Assembly (NCBI GenBank): GCA_030762935.1
Contig: CM060900.1
Coordinates: forward strand, 289,085,784-289,149,783
DNA length: 64,000 bases
Source: Hymenopus coronatus
Taxonomy: Eukaryota; Arthropoda; Insecta; Mantodea; Hymenopodidae
Direction: 5' to 3'
In this document: positions 45,280 to 57,540 of the stretch, piece by piece
Numbering within the stretch: the stretch's first letter is position 1
Layout: the number at the start of each line of letters is the position of its first letter
Notes under the pieces: generated by a model
The model's input: only the letters and a program-made list of their open reading frames with translations
Told to the model about the DNA's origin: nothing
The model's database searches: none
Program-made: the position numbers and the translations under genes

Positions 45280-45975
45280 ATAGGATTGCTGTGAGGGGAT
45301 CTGATATAATCATTTCGTCCCTAAATCCTCCTCTATTCCTGGATCCTGTAGGACAATATGAGAATGCCCTAATAAATTTTCAAACATTCCGCTCTATTCC
45401 AAATTTTGATGCGAGCATTAAATGTCTCGAGAGTAATCGAGATACCTCATGGAACATATGAGATTGCTCACATCAATTTACTTATTATGGAGAAACTTGG
45501 ACTGGGCGATTAAGTCTTCTTCCATCGCCCAAATACTACTACTAATACGACGACGACGACCACGACCACCACAATGAAGGCTGAGATTAAGTGTCCTTAT
45601 ACCATCGATTTTTCAAAAGAGACATCTATTGGCTCACTTTAGGTTTTGCTGGAGATAAAATTCTCAAGGTAAGTGAATTGAATGAATCTTAACAATCTTG
45701 TAAACATATTTAAAGTGAGTATCATTCGAATCGAGTGCAGTATTTCAACCGAGTCTTTTCATTGATGGTAAAAGTGGACATTCGCTGTACGTTTTCCATC
45801 TGTACCAGCAGGACATCACATATTGCAAGAGCCATTGAATCCCATATATTTTACCTGTCGTAGCTACAGAATTGATTGATCAAATCTCTCTTCGGGTAGT
45901 TGAGCAGGACTGCAATCTCATTAACTTCTGGAATGAGGTTATAACTATTCGATTTCACATTCCTCGCAATTGAAA
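45280..45975 (+). pseudogene. Polinton penton-like (single jelly-roll) capsid protein
   Basis: Readable pieces in order are LFLDPVGQYENALINFQTFR followed by SIPNFD (about 45,340-45,410), IEIPHGTYEIAHINLLIMEK (about 45,436-45,495), MKAEIKCPYTIDFSKETSIG with a following GFAGDKIL (about 45,573-45,668), and LINFWNEVITIRFHIP (about 45,917-45,965). These are the conserved blocks of the Polinton minor capsid protein that forms the vertex pentamer. Each is in a different frame from its neighbour. An ACG/ACC triplet run at about 45,541-45,575 has been added inside the gene. It ends close to TGA/TAA codons near 45,975, just before the major capsid gene. Confidence 0.75.
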
Positions 45976-46583
45976 TAAATTTTAGGTCACATCGTCTATA
46001 CTATAATACATATCTTTTTAGATGGGCGCATACTCGTTTGCCGGCCTACGTTGTGTTAACAATAGTTAATCGAAGGTTCCACGAAATATTAGGATATAAA
46101 GTGCTATAACGGTATCTTGAATGTGACTGCAGTAGCCGTCTTCGATGACAAGATTGGTGAAGAGGAAGAGCAGGTACTTTGCCCCTACAACACATCGGCA
46201 CAAGACGCAAACAACGACATTAGAATTCCGTACTAAGCTGAAGATTTATACACTACCTATCAGAAGTTATCTTTACATGGAGGGCTCTCTCATCAAGGCT
46301 AATGAACACCGACAACTACAAAACTCACGATAATGCAATTGCAGTCATGTTTGACGAGATTCGTTTCGATCTGAATGGGCGCACTATTGATAAAACTAGA
46401 AAGCCTGGAATTTCAACAACGATGCTGGTCCCCCAATGCAATGGAATCGCTCCGCCTGTACAATATAGGATGGACGTACTCTCAACAGAATGCGGATATT
46501 GTGAATGCTGCAAGGCATTCAATGCTATAGCTCCTCTTTCGATGCTTCTAGGTCTTGGATATGATCACAAGGAACTCATTCTA

Positions 46584-47467
46584 CAGGGTTACTACAAAAG
46601 AAATAGACAACTTCAACTGCCTGTAAAACAAAAACTATTAGAGACAGCAACCTAATTATTTTGGAGGTATGTTGAGAAACTCTCAAAGTTTCGTTTGTTA
46701 CTATTGGTGACGCTGTAGTGTTTTGTTTGTTGTTGCAGAAACTGAAATGGCGGAAAATCCTATGGAAAAGGCATATTGTGTGTTGGAATTTGCTAGAACG
46801 CAATCAGCAACTGTTGTCCAACGACATTTTAAAACACGTTGTCACAAAAATGAAATGATGCGCTCACAAAAACCAGCATCATCTTCATCATGTCGCAACT
46901 TGTCGAATGCAAAAGTCACGCCGTATGACCTTATCTTCTTCACTCAGAAACTGCAACATCTGTAATCTGTAAGGCATCATGTGCAGTCGCTTCCGCAAGA
47001 TTTTCCATACAGTTTGCTGTGGAATTTGTGACTGAATGCTTGCCCTAGATGTCGATTTCTGTGGGCTTCTTATGTAGGCAGAACGAACACGTTCAACGTT
47101 TTCTTCCGAAACTCTTGGTCTTCCCGAGCTCTTCCCTTTGCACAAACATCCCGTTGTCTCGAATTTTCTATACCAGTCGTAGATTGTCTAGTCGGTGGCG
47201 TTTTGTGGTAATGTGTTCTAAAATGTCGTTGGACAACAGCTGCTGATTGCGTTCTAGCAAATTCCAACACGCAATATGCCTTTTCCACAGGATTTTCCGC
47301 CATTTCAGCTTCTGCAACAACAAACAAAACACTACAGCGTTACCAATAGTAACAAACGAAACTTTCGAGAGTTTCTCAACATACCTCCAAAATAATTAGG
47401 TTGCTATCTCTAATAGTTTTTGTTTTACAGGCAGTTGAAGTTGTATATTTCTTTTGTAGTAACCCTG
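46584..47467. mobile_element. Fold-back mariner-like element (884 bp) with TA target duplication
   Basis: The ends are CAGGGTTACTACAAAAG and its complement, flanked by TA on both sides (46,582-46,583; 47,468-47,469). The inverted repeats are not just terminal: they extend about 250 bp inwards (46,584-46,840 against 47,467-47,210) and include the first coding bases of a transposase. TA targets place it in the Tc1/mariner (IS630) superfamily. The element is therefore a fold-back derivative made from the 5' end of a mariner-like transposon in both orientations. Confidence 0.88.
46888..47327 (-). pseudogene. Mariner-like transposase N-terminus (HTH/DUF4817-type)
   Basis: On the minus strand the protein starts MFVVAEAEMAENPVEKAYCV, then VLEFARTQSAAVVQRHFRT, a helix-turn-helix like that at the start of many arthropod mariner-like transposases. 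A frameshift separates it from KGKSSGRPRVSEENVERVRS and VWKILRKRLHMMPYRLQMLQ, the second DNA-binding segment. The catalytic DDE/D region is absent. The same N-terminal residues are encoded a second time, inverted, at 46,723-46,850. Confidence 0.75.
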
Positions 47468-48140
47468 TATATAGCAAATTTGAATTGGTTCTCATTCGAT
47501 CAAAGGATTCCAAGAATTGTCTTCACCATGAATGAGCAGAATCGCCAATTCTAATATTGACAAGAATAGAATGGAGGATGCCTGTCATTCGCCTTACCGA
47601 CTCTTAAAATATAGACATTCTAAAAATATTGAAGGCTGATGAACCTCTACATGTTGCATTTCGAACCTTGGATCTTCATGCCCAACCTGCGGTTTCTCAG
47701 ACCAAATCATTAACTTGGAATGTTGCGACAACCTCCAAACTCGAAAAGCCACGTTTGTCATAGTATCGCCAAGACTGCAAGATTAAATGGTGTTACGAAA
47801 TACTTCAATATTTGATCACTGCAGCATTCCTAATAACGAGTGTTATCCCTATCATGACATGAATTTAAACCTTGGAAATTCAAAATTTGCATCTCTGTAC
47901 GAGATGTATTCGAGATTTCAGAACTCATTATGGGAATGATAATTATTCCCTCTTGTGGAGAAAAGTTTTTCTTCAGTATGCAGTACTGTTTGTCATCGAT
48001 TGCTCCCATCAGCTAGAAGAGACTCACTTGAGCCGTCAACATTATATAGGACATTTAAATCTCTGCTAATATTCCAGTTCAGACTTTTGTGTTTTGTGTT
48101 GTTCTACATGACAATGCTCCTTCACGTGTTCAGAATGTAA

Positions 48141-48647
48141 CTTGATTGAAAACTATTTAGATGTACTGACAGGAAATAAATAAAACATGATTATGCTTAA
48201 ACTAGGTTATTCATTGCAATATACATTTCCATAATTTCCTTTCTCCTATTCCTGCTTCTGCATAATACAATGACCTTGATACATGCACATCGTGCAAGCA
48301 TGTTAAATGTCCCTATATATGGTTTGAGTCTTCTTAGTTCAGTCACTTAGCATAATATCATAATCGTTTAAACTTCTATTGACAAATTTGATGTCGTTAT
48401 TCATGAATATAGTAGTATTATATGCATATACCAGATGTTCACCATATTCGACACACGGGCACTTATTTTCTCTCGCGTATGTTTCGAACACTGCAATATT
48501 TCCTTAATAATATCCCAGTCTGACTTTTTTATACATGCAAAGGACGGATCTCTCGTTGCACGTATGAATAGAAAAGGAACTTCAGGATGAAGTCCAGTGC
48601 TCACAGAATGCGCTAGCAAAATGGGTACAATTCTCAGCATAAACTCA
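48141..48647. other. Gap between Polinton capsid gene and minus-strand exon
   Basis: No gene is recognised here. It would contain the right end of the Polinton and, on the minus strand, the 3' untranslated sequence of the exon at 48,648-48,752. I could not find a terminal repeat. Confidence 0.35.
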
Positions 48648-48752
48648 TCAATTGGGTGCATCTATTGCTGGAAGTGGTTCCAAGATGAAAACAACCACGT
48701 CCTCGTATGGCTTTTGTTCTTCCTCTCTGCTTTCTTCTCCCTCTTTCGTTAC
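48648..48752 (-). CDS. Candidate terminal exon of a host gene
   Basis: Reading the minus strand, an acceptor with a pyrimidine-rich tract (cttattctctccttgcag) is followed by an open frame beginning VTKEGEESREEEQKPYEDVV and ending VFILEPLPAIDAPN before TGA (48,648-48,650). The mix of an acidic stretch and a hydrophobic block, together with a good splice site, looks like the last coding exon of a cellular gene. I do not recognise the protein. The upstream candidate exon at 49,747-49,875 does not join in frame through its canonical donor. Confidence 0.4.
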   Translation of the reverse strand, partial: VTKEGEESREEEQKPYEDVVVFILEPLPAIDAPN

Positions 48753-49221
48753 CTGCAAGGAGAGAATAAGTAATCTTAGAAGTAACCATACACACTACTT
48801 ACTAGTATATTTCAGCATTCATGAGGATTCGCACACTGCAACACGCAAACGGAAAATACAGAGTGTTAATAAACTACACCGAAATAATTTGCGAGATTGT
48901 GCACGTGACTGATATAAGTAATTTGAGATCGGCGATGCATGGTCCCCGGATAAACAACGCAGCTACACAGCTTTAAACGTGTGTGTATTAGGTGCTGATA
49001 AGTAGGTGTTAAAGCAAAGCAAGTTGAAAAAGTGGCTTAGAATGTCTTTAAAACTGCTGCCCGAGTATGGACATGTAGATTTTTAGCACCTCATCACTAG
49101 CGTTCTCAAGATTTAATGTTGCAAAAATCTGTAAAATCTCGAACTAATTACTTGACTGTGCGACAATGAGCATTCATTAACTACGTTCTTAAGGTAGCCT
49201 ACTCTGGAGGTGTTTTTTCAA

Positions 49222-49345
49222 CTGCTCGGGTGGCTTAATGCGTAATGCGCGAAGTTGCTATCACAAAGGTCATGAGCTGATTCCTTTCGTAGAGTAAATG
49301 TTTATTATTATTATTGTTATTGTTATTATTATTATTATTTTTTTT
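49222..49345 (+). repeat. tRNA-like SINE fragment with (ATT)n tail
   Basis: The sequence ctcgggtggcttaatgcgta resembles a tRNA A-box region and is followed about 35 bases on by a decayed B-box-like atgagctgattcc. It ends in an ATT-rich run (about 49,302-49,346). This is a short retroposed tRNA-derived unit. Confidence 0.45.
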
Positions 49346-49746
49346 TTTCATTCCAGACGAACTTCCGCGATACGTGAACGAGACCCGAACTCGGAAACTA
49401 TCTTTCACTTGAAAGCCAGTATCATAACCATTACTGTAGAGAGGTACGCTGTAATATGTCCCTTCGTTTTTCGTGTTATGCTCTCGAATGGTTGATAAAT
49501 TAGCCAGTGGCGTACTGGCACCTCAGAAACTTATAGCCGTTACTTCAACATTTCAATAACAGGCCACAAGTCTGCTATCTCATATTACTTATTTAAGTAA
49601 TGTACATATTCTGTGTGAAAATATTTCGGTATAGTTCATTAACACCCTGTATATTAATATTAATCCTGCTGCATGCATCCATCTCCAATAAAAAAACGAG
49701 TTTAATGTTTTTATAACTGCCAATAAAAAGCAAAGTGTATACTCAC

Positions 49747-49875
49747 TCCGCTCCTTTAGCAGGCTTCTTGGAAGATCGTTGACCATCAACTGATGCTTTA
49801 GAAGCCTTCTCATCTACTCCATCTTGTCAGTCAGAATCCAGCACTGTTGGAGACATCGATTGGCCCGCACGATCT
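49747..49875 (-). other. Possible exon-like segment, minus strand
   Basis: An acceptor (tatattttgcag) and a donor (gtgagt at 49,746-49,741) flank 129 bases. One frame reads MSPTVLDSD, then a TGA, then QDGVDEKASKASVDGQRSSK and KPAKGAE. The Lys/Ala/Ser-rich text is plausible protein. The in-frame TGA, and the stop produced if it is spliced to the exon at 48,752, argue for a pseudogene, an alternative exon or chance. Confidence 0.25.
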
Positions 49876-49959
49876 CTGCAAAATATATACATGTTTTATG
49901 ACTGCTGCTACCGAAATTGACTAATACAAACATCAATTTTGTAATATACGAACGTTTTG

Positions 49960-50997
49960 GTTTGTTGATAAATGATACAACGCTCTGTGCATGGGAATGT
50001 ACTTGTGAGCTGCTTGTGGCAAGAAGGCTTGCTGCATACAGTCACATGTATCTTCCCATCGCATGGCTTATGATCCGCCATGATGTGTTCCCACAATTCC
50101 ACGCCAAGCATTTCCTCGTCTTCCATTGCACTTTAACCACAGATCTAACACCTGAGGCTGACTGGGTTCCTATACACGTTGGCGTGCCGGGGAATGAACT
50201 GCTGGATTTGGCGGCAAAGAAGGCATCATCTGCGCCCAGTATTAGCACTAACTTTGTCACGGCCGAAGATTTTAGACTTGTCCGCAGAGCCGTAATTTCG
50301 AGCTGGCATGGAGAGTGGTCCGATCTTCGCGGCGACAAACTTCTGGAGATGAAGGAGCTCCCTATACAATGGGTGACTTCCTCACGTCTCTCTCGTCACG
50401 AGGAAGTTATTTTAGCAAGATTGCGTATAGGTCACTATTTTTAGTCATAGCCACTTATTTCAGAGGGAACTTCCACCTGTCTGCCCGCTCTGTGGTGAAG
50501 CCCTTTCAGTCCGACACGTGCTTGTAGAGTGTGCTCGTCTAGCACCCCTACGAGCCACTACGACTGCCGGCCAGGCTTCCGCAGGTCCTGGCCGATGTTC
50601 CTGGAGCGGTGGAGACAGTTTTTAAATTTGTTTCTAAAGTGGCATACGCCGTACATATCTAGTTTCATTTTGATTTTATCGATTTGGTGCAGATACTGGA
50701 GGGATATGTGAGGTATTTGCAATTTTTTATCACTTGACTCTTTAGTCACCATTGGTTTGTTCCCTCTTGTTTTAGAAGTTTTGGTGTCATAGTTTTAACA
50801 CCAGCTCTGAATTGAGGGCTGGACAGTTATTTTATCTTAGTTTTGGCTGTTTATACAAATTTTATCTATATTTTAGCTCTTTTGATTGAGATAATCTTTA
50901 ACATACTTTTAGCTAAGGTGTTTTAACTCCCAAGTTTTATGTTAAGGGCGCTGATAACGCAGCAGTTGAGCGCCCTTAAACCCCATTCATCATCATA
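49960..50997 (+). mobile_element. 5'-truncated second copy of the 14-19 kb LINE
   Basis: The plus-strand frame up to 50,444 carries the C-terminal RNase H region of the same LINE family: DWVPIHVGVPGNELLDLAAK against WIPGHAGLPRNDLADSAAK, TAEDFRLVRRAVISSWHGEW against TSEDFRLMWKLVLSYCHKEW, and WVTSSRLSRHEEVILARLRI against WVTSSRISRREVILAGLCI. The shared LECARLA-type coding follows at about 50,525. The 3' end (cgctgataacgcagcagttg...aaccccattcatcatcat) matches that of the first copy. 5' truncation is normal for LINEs. Confidence 0.85.
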
Positions 50998-51199
50998 ACA
51001 CCTGAGGAACCTTGTCTTATCAACTCGGAGACATACTGCCTCACTCCTTACCGCGCGCCAGTTGCTAGAGACTTGCCAGAACCTGCTTCCCGGCAACACG
51101 CCTCTTGAGCGATAGCTGCAACTTACCCAACTCCTCTTGCATGACATGACCTGACCTGTTTCAGGAAACCAGGTTCGAACTCGCAACATTAGTAATTTT

Positions 51200-51660
51200 T
51201 TTGCACACACATACTTCCAACCCTCATGCAGCAAACGCATACAGATACTATACCTCCCACCACTCATGTGTCACACCACATAGCCCAAAACCCTCGAGCA
51301 ACAACTGCATGCCCCACGCACAGAATCGAACACAGGATACTTGCTATAGCTTACACACATTCTATTGGACAAGACAATAATCAACCTCCCACCCCACCGT
51401 ATCTCCCAACCCTTATGTACCAAGCACATATAGATAATACATACCCCCAACCACTCATCTCTGCCAGCCTCAAACTACAAAGAAACCTATTGGACAAAAC
51501 AATCATACCATCAACCCACCAACATAGACTTTTCAAGCAATCACACATCAAAGGGACGGGGTTACGGGATTCTAACTCACGGACCCTGCTCTAGTAATTG
51601 CATGTGTCGGGAGACGAACCAGCGGAGTATGCTCTGGTTATTACAAATCCCTTCTACTTA
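51200..51660 (-). repeat. Inverted second copy of the 12.5 kb dispersed repeat
   Basis: The reverse complement matches 12,530-12,930, including tgcaattactagagcagggt followed by ccgtgagtt, ccctttgatgt, and gcgtttgctgcatgagggtt. Inside this copy two sub-units share aaccct(c/t)atg, the atacccccaacc/atacctcccacc pair, and cctattggacaa/ctattggacaag, so the repeat itself is built from about 190-bp sub-repeats. Confidence 0.6.
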
Positions 51661-55189
<3,529 letters not shown>

Positions 55190-55358
55190 ATTGCCAGGAT
55201 CATATCACCGCTATTGGTGTGCCGGAATTTAGTCCTTCAGGAGTTATGTTGCATTCTAGTAAATCTCCTGACTTGGGGCTGTTGCTTTTAAGCACACTTC
55301 AAACAGTTTGAACTCTCGACCTTTGAGTCAGAAAACCAGCACCTGACCATAGAGCCGA
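55190..55358 (-). repeat. tRNA-derived SINE, family C, reverse strand
   Basis: The reverse complement begins cggctctatggtcaggtgct and continues with a B-box-like ggtcgagagttcaaac. It matches the first tRNA-like unit at 5,160 (tggctcagatggttaggcgct...ggttcaaacct). The body (cagatttact-like, actcctgaaggactaaattc) is repeated in the adjacent copy at 55,369-55,556. Confidence 0.6.
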
Positions 55359-55368
55359 GAAATGATAA

Positions 55369-55556
55369 TGTGTTTGCTAATGCCGCCACCAGTTTCCAGG
55401 ATTATATTAACGCCTCTGGTTTGCCGAAATTTTGTTCCGCAAGAGTTCTTTTGCGTGCCAGTAAATCTGACATGGGGCTGTCGGTTTCTAGCGCACATAA
55501 AAACCATCGGTCTGGGCAGGGTTTGGACGCACGACCTTGCGTTCAGACCAGCGCCT
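55369..55556 (-). repeat. Second adjacent SINE copy, family C, reverse strand
   Basis: It shares with 55,190-55,358, in the same order, ccgccaccagtttccaggat/gccaattgccaggatcatat, tggtttgccgaaatt/tggtgtgccggaattt, aagagttct/aggagtta, gccagtaaatctgacatggg/tagtaaatctcctgacttgg, and the tRNA-like end. It is a tandem pair of diverged copies in the same orientation. Confidence 0.6.
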
Positions 55557-55800
55557 AGTCAAATGTATCTGGTTCTCAAGGTCGGGTGTTCATACCCGAT
55601 AGAGGGCGATGGATTTGTTTCGAGCGTAAAAATCTTCAAAATGGCTTCTTCTGAAGGGAAATAAAGCCGTTGGCCCCGCGTAGTAAATTTACGGCACATA
55701 AAAGAACCTTACGCCTGATAAAGGCTTTTGAGCAAAGTTAAGTGGTCCTTAACGCCCAATAAACAATGGGGCATTGAGCGCTAAGAAAAATAAATAAATA
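55557..55800 (+). repeat. Plus-strand SINE-like repeat with (AAAT)n tail
   Basis: A B-box-like ggtcgggtgttcatacccg (about 55,580) is followed by a unique body and an end rich in aaataaataaataag (about 55,785-55,800). Abutting the reverse-strand copies head to head, it forms a small SINE cluster. Confidence 0.45.
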
Positions 55801-56021
55801 AGAAAAAAGAGAGCTCTCCAGACCCATTAAGTTGTCGAGAAATAGGAGACATATGGCATGTACCCTGTGTTTTAGAAATATGCACTGTTACAAACTTTGG
55901 AGGCAGGTTCGGAGCACCAATACATGATAAAAGATTCATATCAATATGTCCAAAAATCCTTAGTGTTTCATCAATGGAAGTTTATATTGAACGTGTTTCA
56001 AGTACAACCTAAGTTCGTAAA

Positions 56022-56130
56022 TAATAATAATAATAATAATAATTAATCATCATCATAATCCTATAATTGTTGTTAACAATAACAATAATTATATGATTAT
56101 GATTATTAATTATTGTTGTTATTATTATTT
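56022..56130. repeat. Imperfect AAT/ATT palindrome (cruciform-prone)
   Basis: The left arm (aat)n-aattaatcatcatcataat-c-ctataattgttgtt is mirrored by aacaataacaataattatat-gattatgattattaatt-att(n). The centre is the GTTAAC at 56,072-56,077 and the arms are about 50 bases. Confidence 0.75.
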
Positions 56131-56311
56131 TGTTAGATAATTGAATTATGTTATCAATATGTCAGCTGATGCACTGGTTGTATCCTAGATGGCAGTATAT
56201 TGCTAAGAATACTTGTTTACTAATGCCTTTTGTGTTATGATTAATGTACTATGTACTTGCTCACATTGCACTTGTGTTGTGTTTTACCATGGCAGGTACC
56301 CATTTTGTGGC

Positions 56312-56529
56312 CGCGACCGAGTAGTTAGACCACTCGCCTCTCACCTAGATGGCCCAGGTTCCATCCCAAGTGACCATATGTGAGATTTGTGGTGGACGAA
56401 GTGGCGCAGGGGCGGGGTTTCCCCGCCATCGCATTCCACTGGTGCTCCATCTTCACTCTATGTATTACAAGTGTCATCGCCTGCGGTGCCACAAGTAGTA
56501 AAAGCGGGCGTTAAACACTACCAAAAAAA
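56312..56529 (+). repeat. tRNA-derived SINE, family A copy 2 (A and B boxes present)
   Basis: The head has tagttagaccactcgcctct (A-box region) and ggttccatccc (B box, about 56,350). The body matches 10,996-11,215, and the end agtaaaagcgggcgttaaac runs into a poly(A) tract. This is the more complete of the two copies. Confidence 0.75.
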
Positions 56530-56989
56530 ATAGTACCCATTTGATGAGCAGACAGATATTTTTTTATATATAATTGTGTGAATGGTAATAGATGAAAGGC
56601 TGCAAAATTGAATCAGATGGTGATTGCAGAATGAAGTCAGCTGAGTCATCCAACGTTTGGTGCTGTTGATAATTGTTTTGGTCAGAAAGGATCTGCAGTA
56701 CCAAAAATTATGTATAAAGGAAGGCAATGAGTCACTTGTGTGCCTGACCAGGAAGAACACATTTTACAGCTTGTTGGAAAAGATCTGGGTATCAGCACAT
56801 ACGAATGTCCAGAGTATGTGGTACATCTCCTACTACTGCACATAGGATATTTCTTCTTGTATCCTTATCTTCTTCAGTGAGTGCAGGGTTTCTTGCCTGC
56901 CAATTATGCTCCATGGGAGAACTTTTGCCACTGTTTTGTTGCATACACTGCCAATCTGCTGTTTGTCTTTTCTGTCTTGTTTACAGATA

Positions 56990-57540
56990 TGCAACATTTA
57001 GAACAGATGGAATTACATATTTTCACAATCAGCATTTGTGGGCAGATGAAAATGCTGATGGTGTAATTGAGGGTAATCACAACCATCAGTTTGAGATTTA
57101 CCTACATGAGCTGAAATGTGACCATCTAGTAGTTTCTTATGTTTTCCCAGGTTTTACAGGTACTATCTACAGTGACTTTACTCAGAACTTTCTTCGAGTG
57201 TTATTACAGGATGTGCCCTTTAAAATATGAAGAAACCTGTGCAGATTTTAGTTGCATTGGTTGACATTTAGTAGCTGATATCTACCATGACAAATGGATA
57301 AATAAGGGAGGAAAAATTACATGGACTGCACATTCCCCTAACCCCAATCCTATAGATTCTTATTTATGGGGCCATCTATAACAATTGGTTTATGCAGTAA
57401 GTGTTCCTAATGTAGAGACCTTCATCAATGTGTCATAGAAGCCTGTGAAACTGTTCAACACCATGCAGTAGTATTTGAAAGTGCTCTACTGTCCATAATC
57501 CAACAAGTGCATGCTGGAGGACAAGATTTTGAACTTTTTT
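56990..57540 (+). pseudogene. Mariner-like (IS630 superfamily) transposase catalytic fragment
   Basis: The frame reaching 57,230 reads FRTDGITYFHNQHLWADENA, then HQFEIYLHELKCDHLVV, VFPGFTGTIYSDFTQNFLRV and LLQDVPFKI. This is the first half of the DDE core of arthropod mariner-like transposases that carry a DUF4817 N-terminus. Further pieces in other frames are GGKITWTAHSPNPNPIDSYL (about 57,310-57,365, the P-x-N-x-D/I segment) and FESALLSIIQQVHAGGQDFE near 57,480-57,535. It is related in type to the N-terminal fragment in the fold-back element at 46.6-47.5 kb. No terminal repeats were recognised around it. Confidence 0.7.

Larger units (their letters stand above)
24780..48140. mobile_element. 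Decayed Polinton/Maverick (adintovirus-like) provirus, split by later insertions
   Basis: Within this span lie traces of every hallmark Polinton gene: protein-primed family B DNA polymerase, retroviral-type integrase with chromodomain, HerA/FtsK-type packaging ATPase, adenain-like cysteine protease, penton-like and double jelly-roll capsid proteins, and a phospholipase A2-like gene. All carry frameshifts or stops. The central part is displaced by an LTR-retroelement fragment, a LINE and a hAT transposon, and the capsid gene is cut by a mariner derivative. Excluding inserts, about 11-12 kb remains, somewhat less than a typical 15-20 kb Polinton. I did not find the terminal inverted repeats or the 6-bp target duplication, so the ends given are those of the outermost genes. 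That everything belongs to one element is an inference from gene content without duplication. Confidence 0.8.
46140..48140 (+). pseudogene. Polinton major capsid protein (double jelly-roll), split by a transposon
   Basis: The first half (about 46,140-46,583) shows AEDLYTLPIRSYLYMEGSLI, DNAIAVMFDEIRFDLNGRTI and RKPGISTTM, then PLSMLLGLGYDHKELIL. The fold-back mariner element 46,584-47,467 interrupts it at a TA. The second half resumes at 47,470 with SKFELVLIRSKDSKN, HVAFRTLDLHAQPAVSQTKS, TTSKLEKPRFVIVSPRLQD, NLNLGNSKFASLYEMYSRFQ and VIDCSHQ, ending near 48,140. This is the order of conserved blocks in Polinton/adintovirus major capsid proteins. Several frameshifts exist apart from the transposon. 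Recovery of the C-terminal half beyond the insert shows that the insertion is younger than the gene. Confidence 0.85.

Noticed and set aside
48401..48661. 86-codon minus-strand frame starting MHPIDEFMLRIV
   Set aside because: It lies just downstream of the stop of the candidate terminal exon in another frame and is best explained as 3' untranslated sequence. I could not match it to any Polinton gene.
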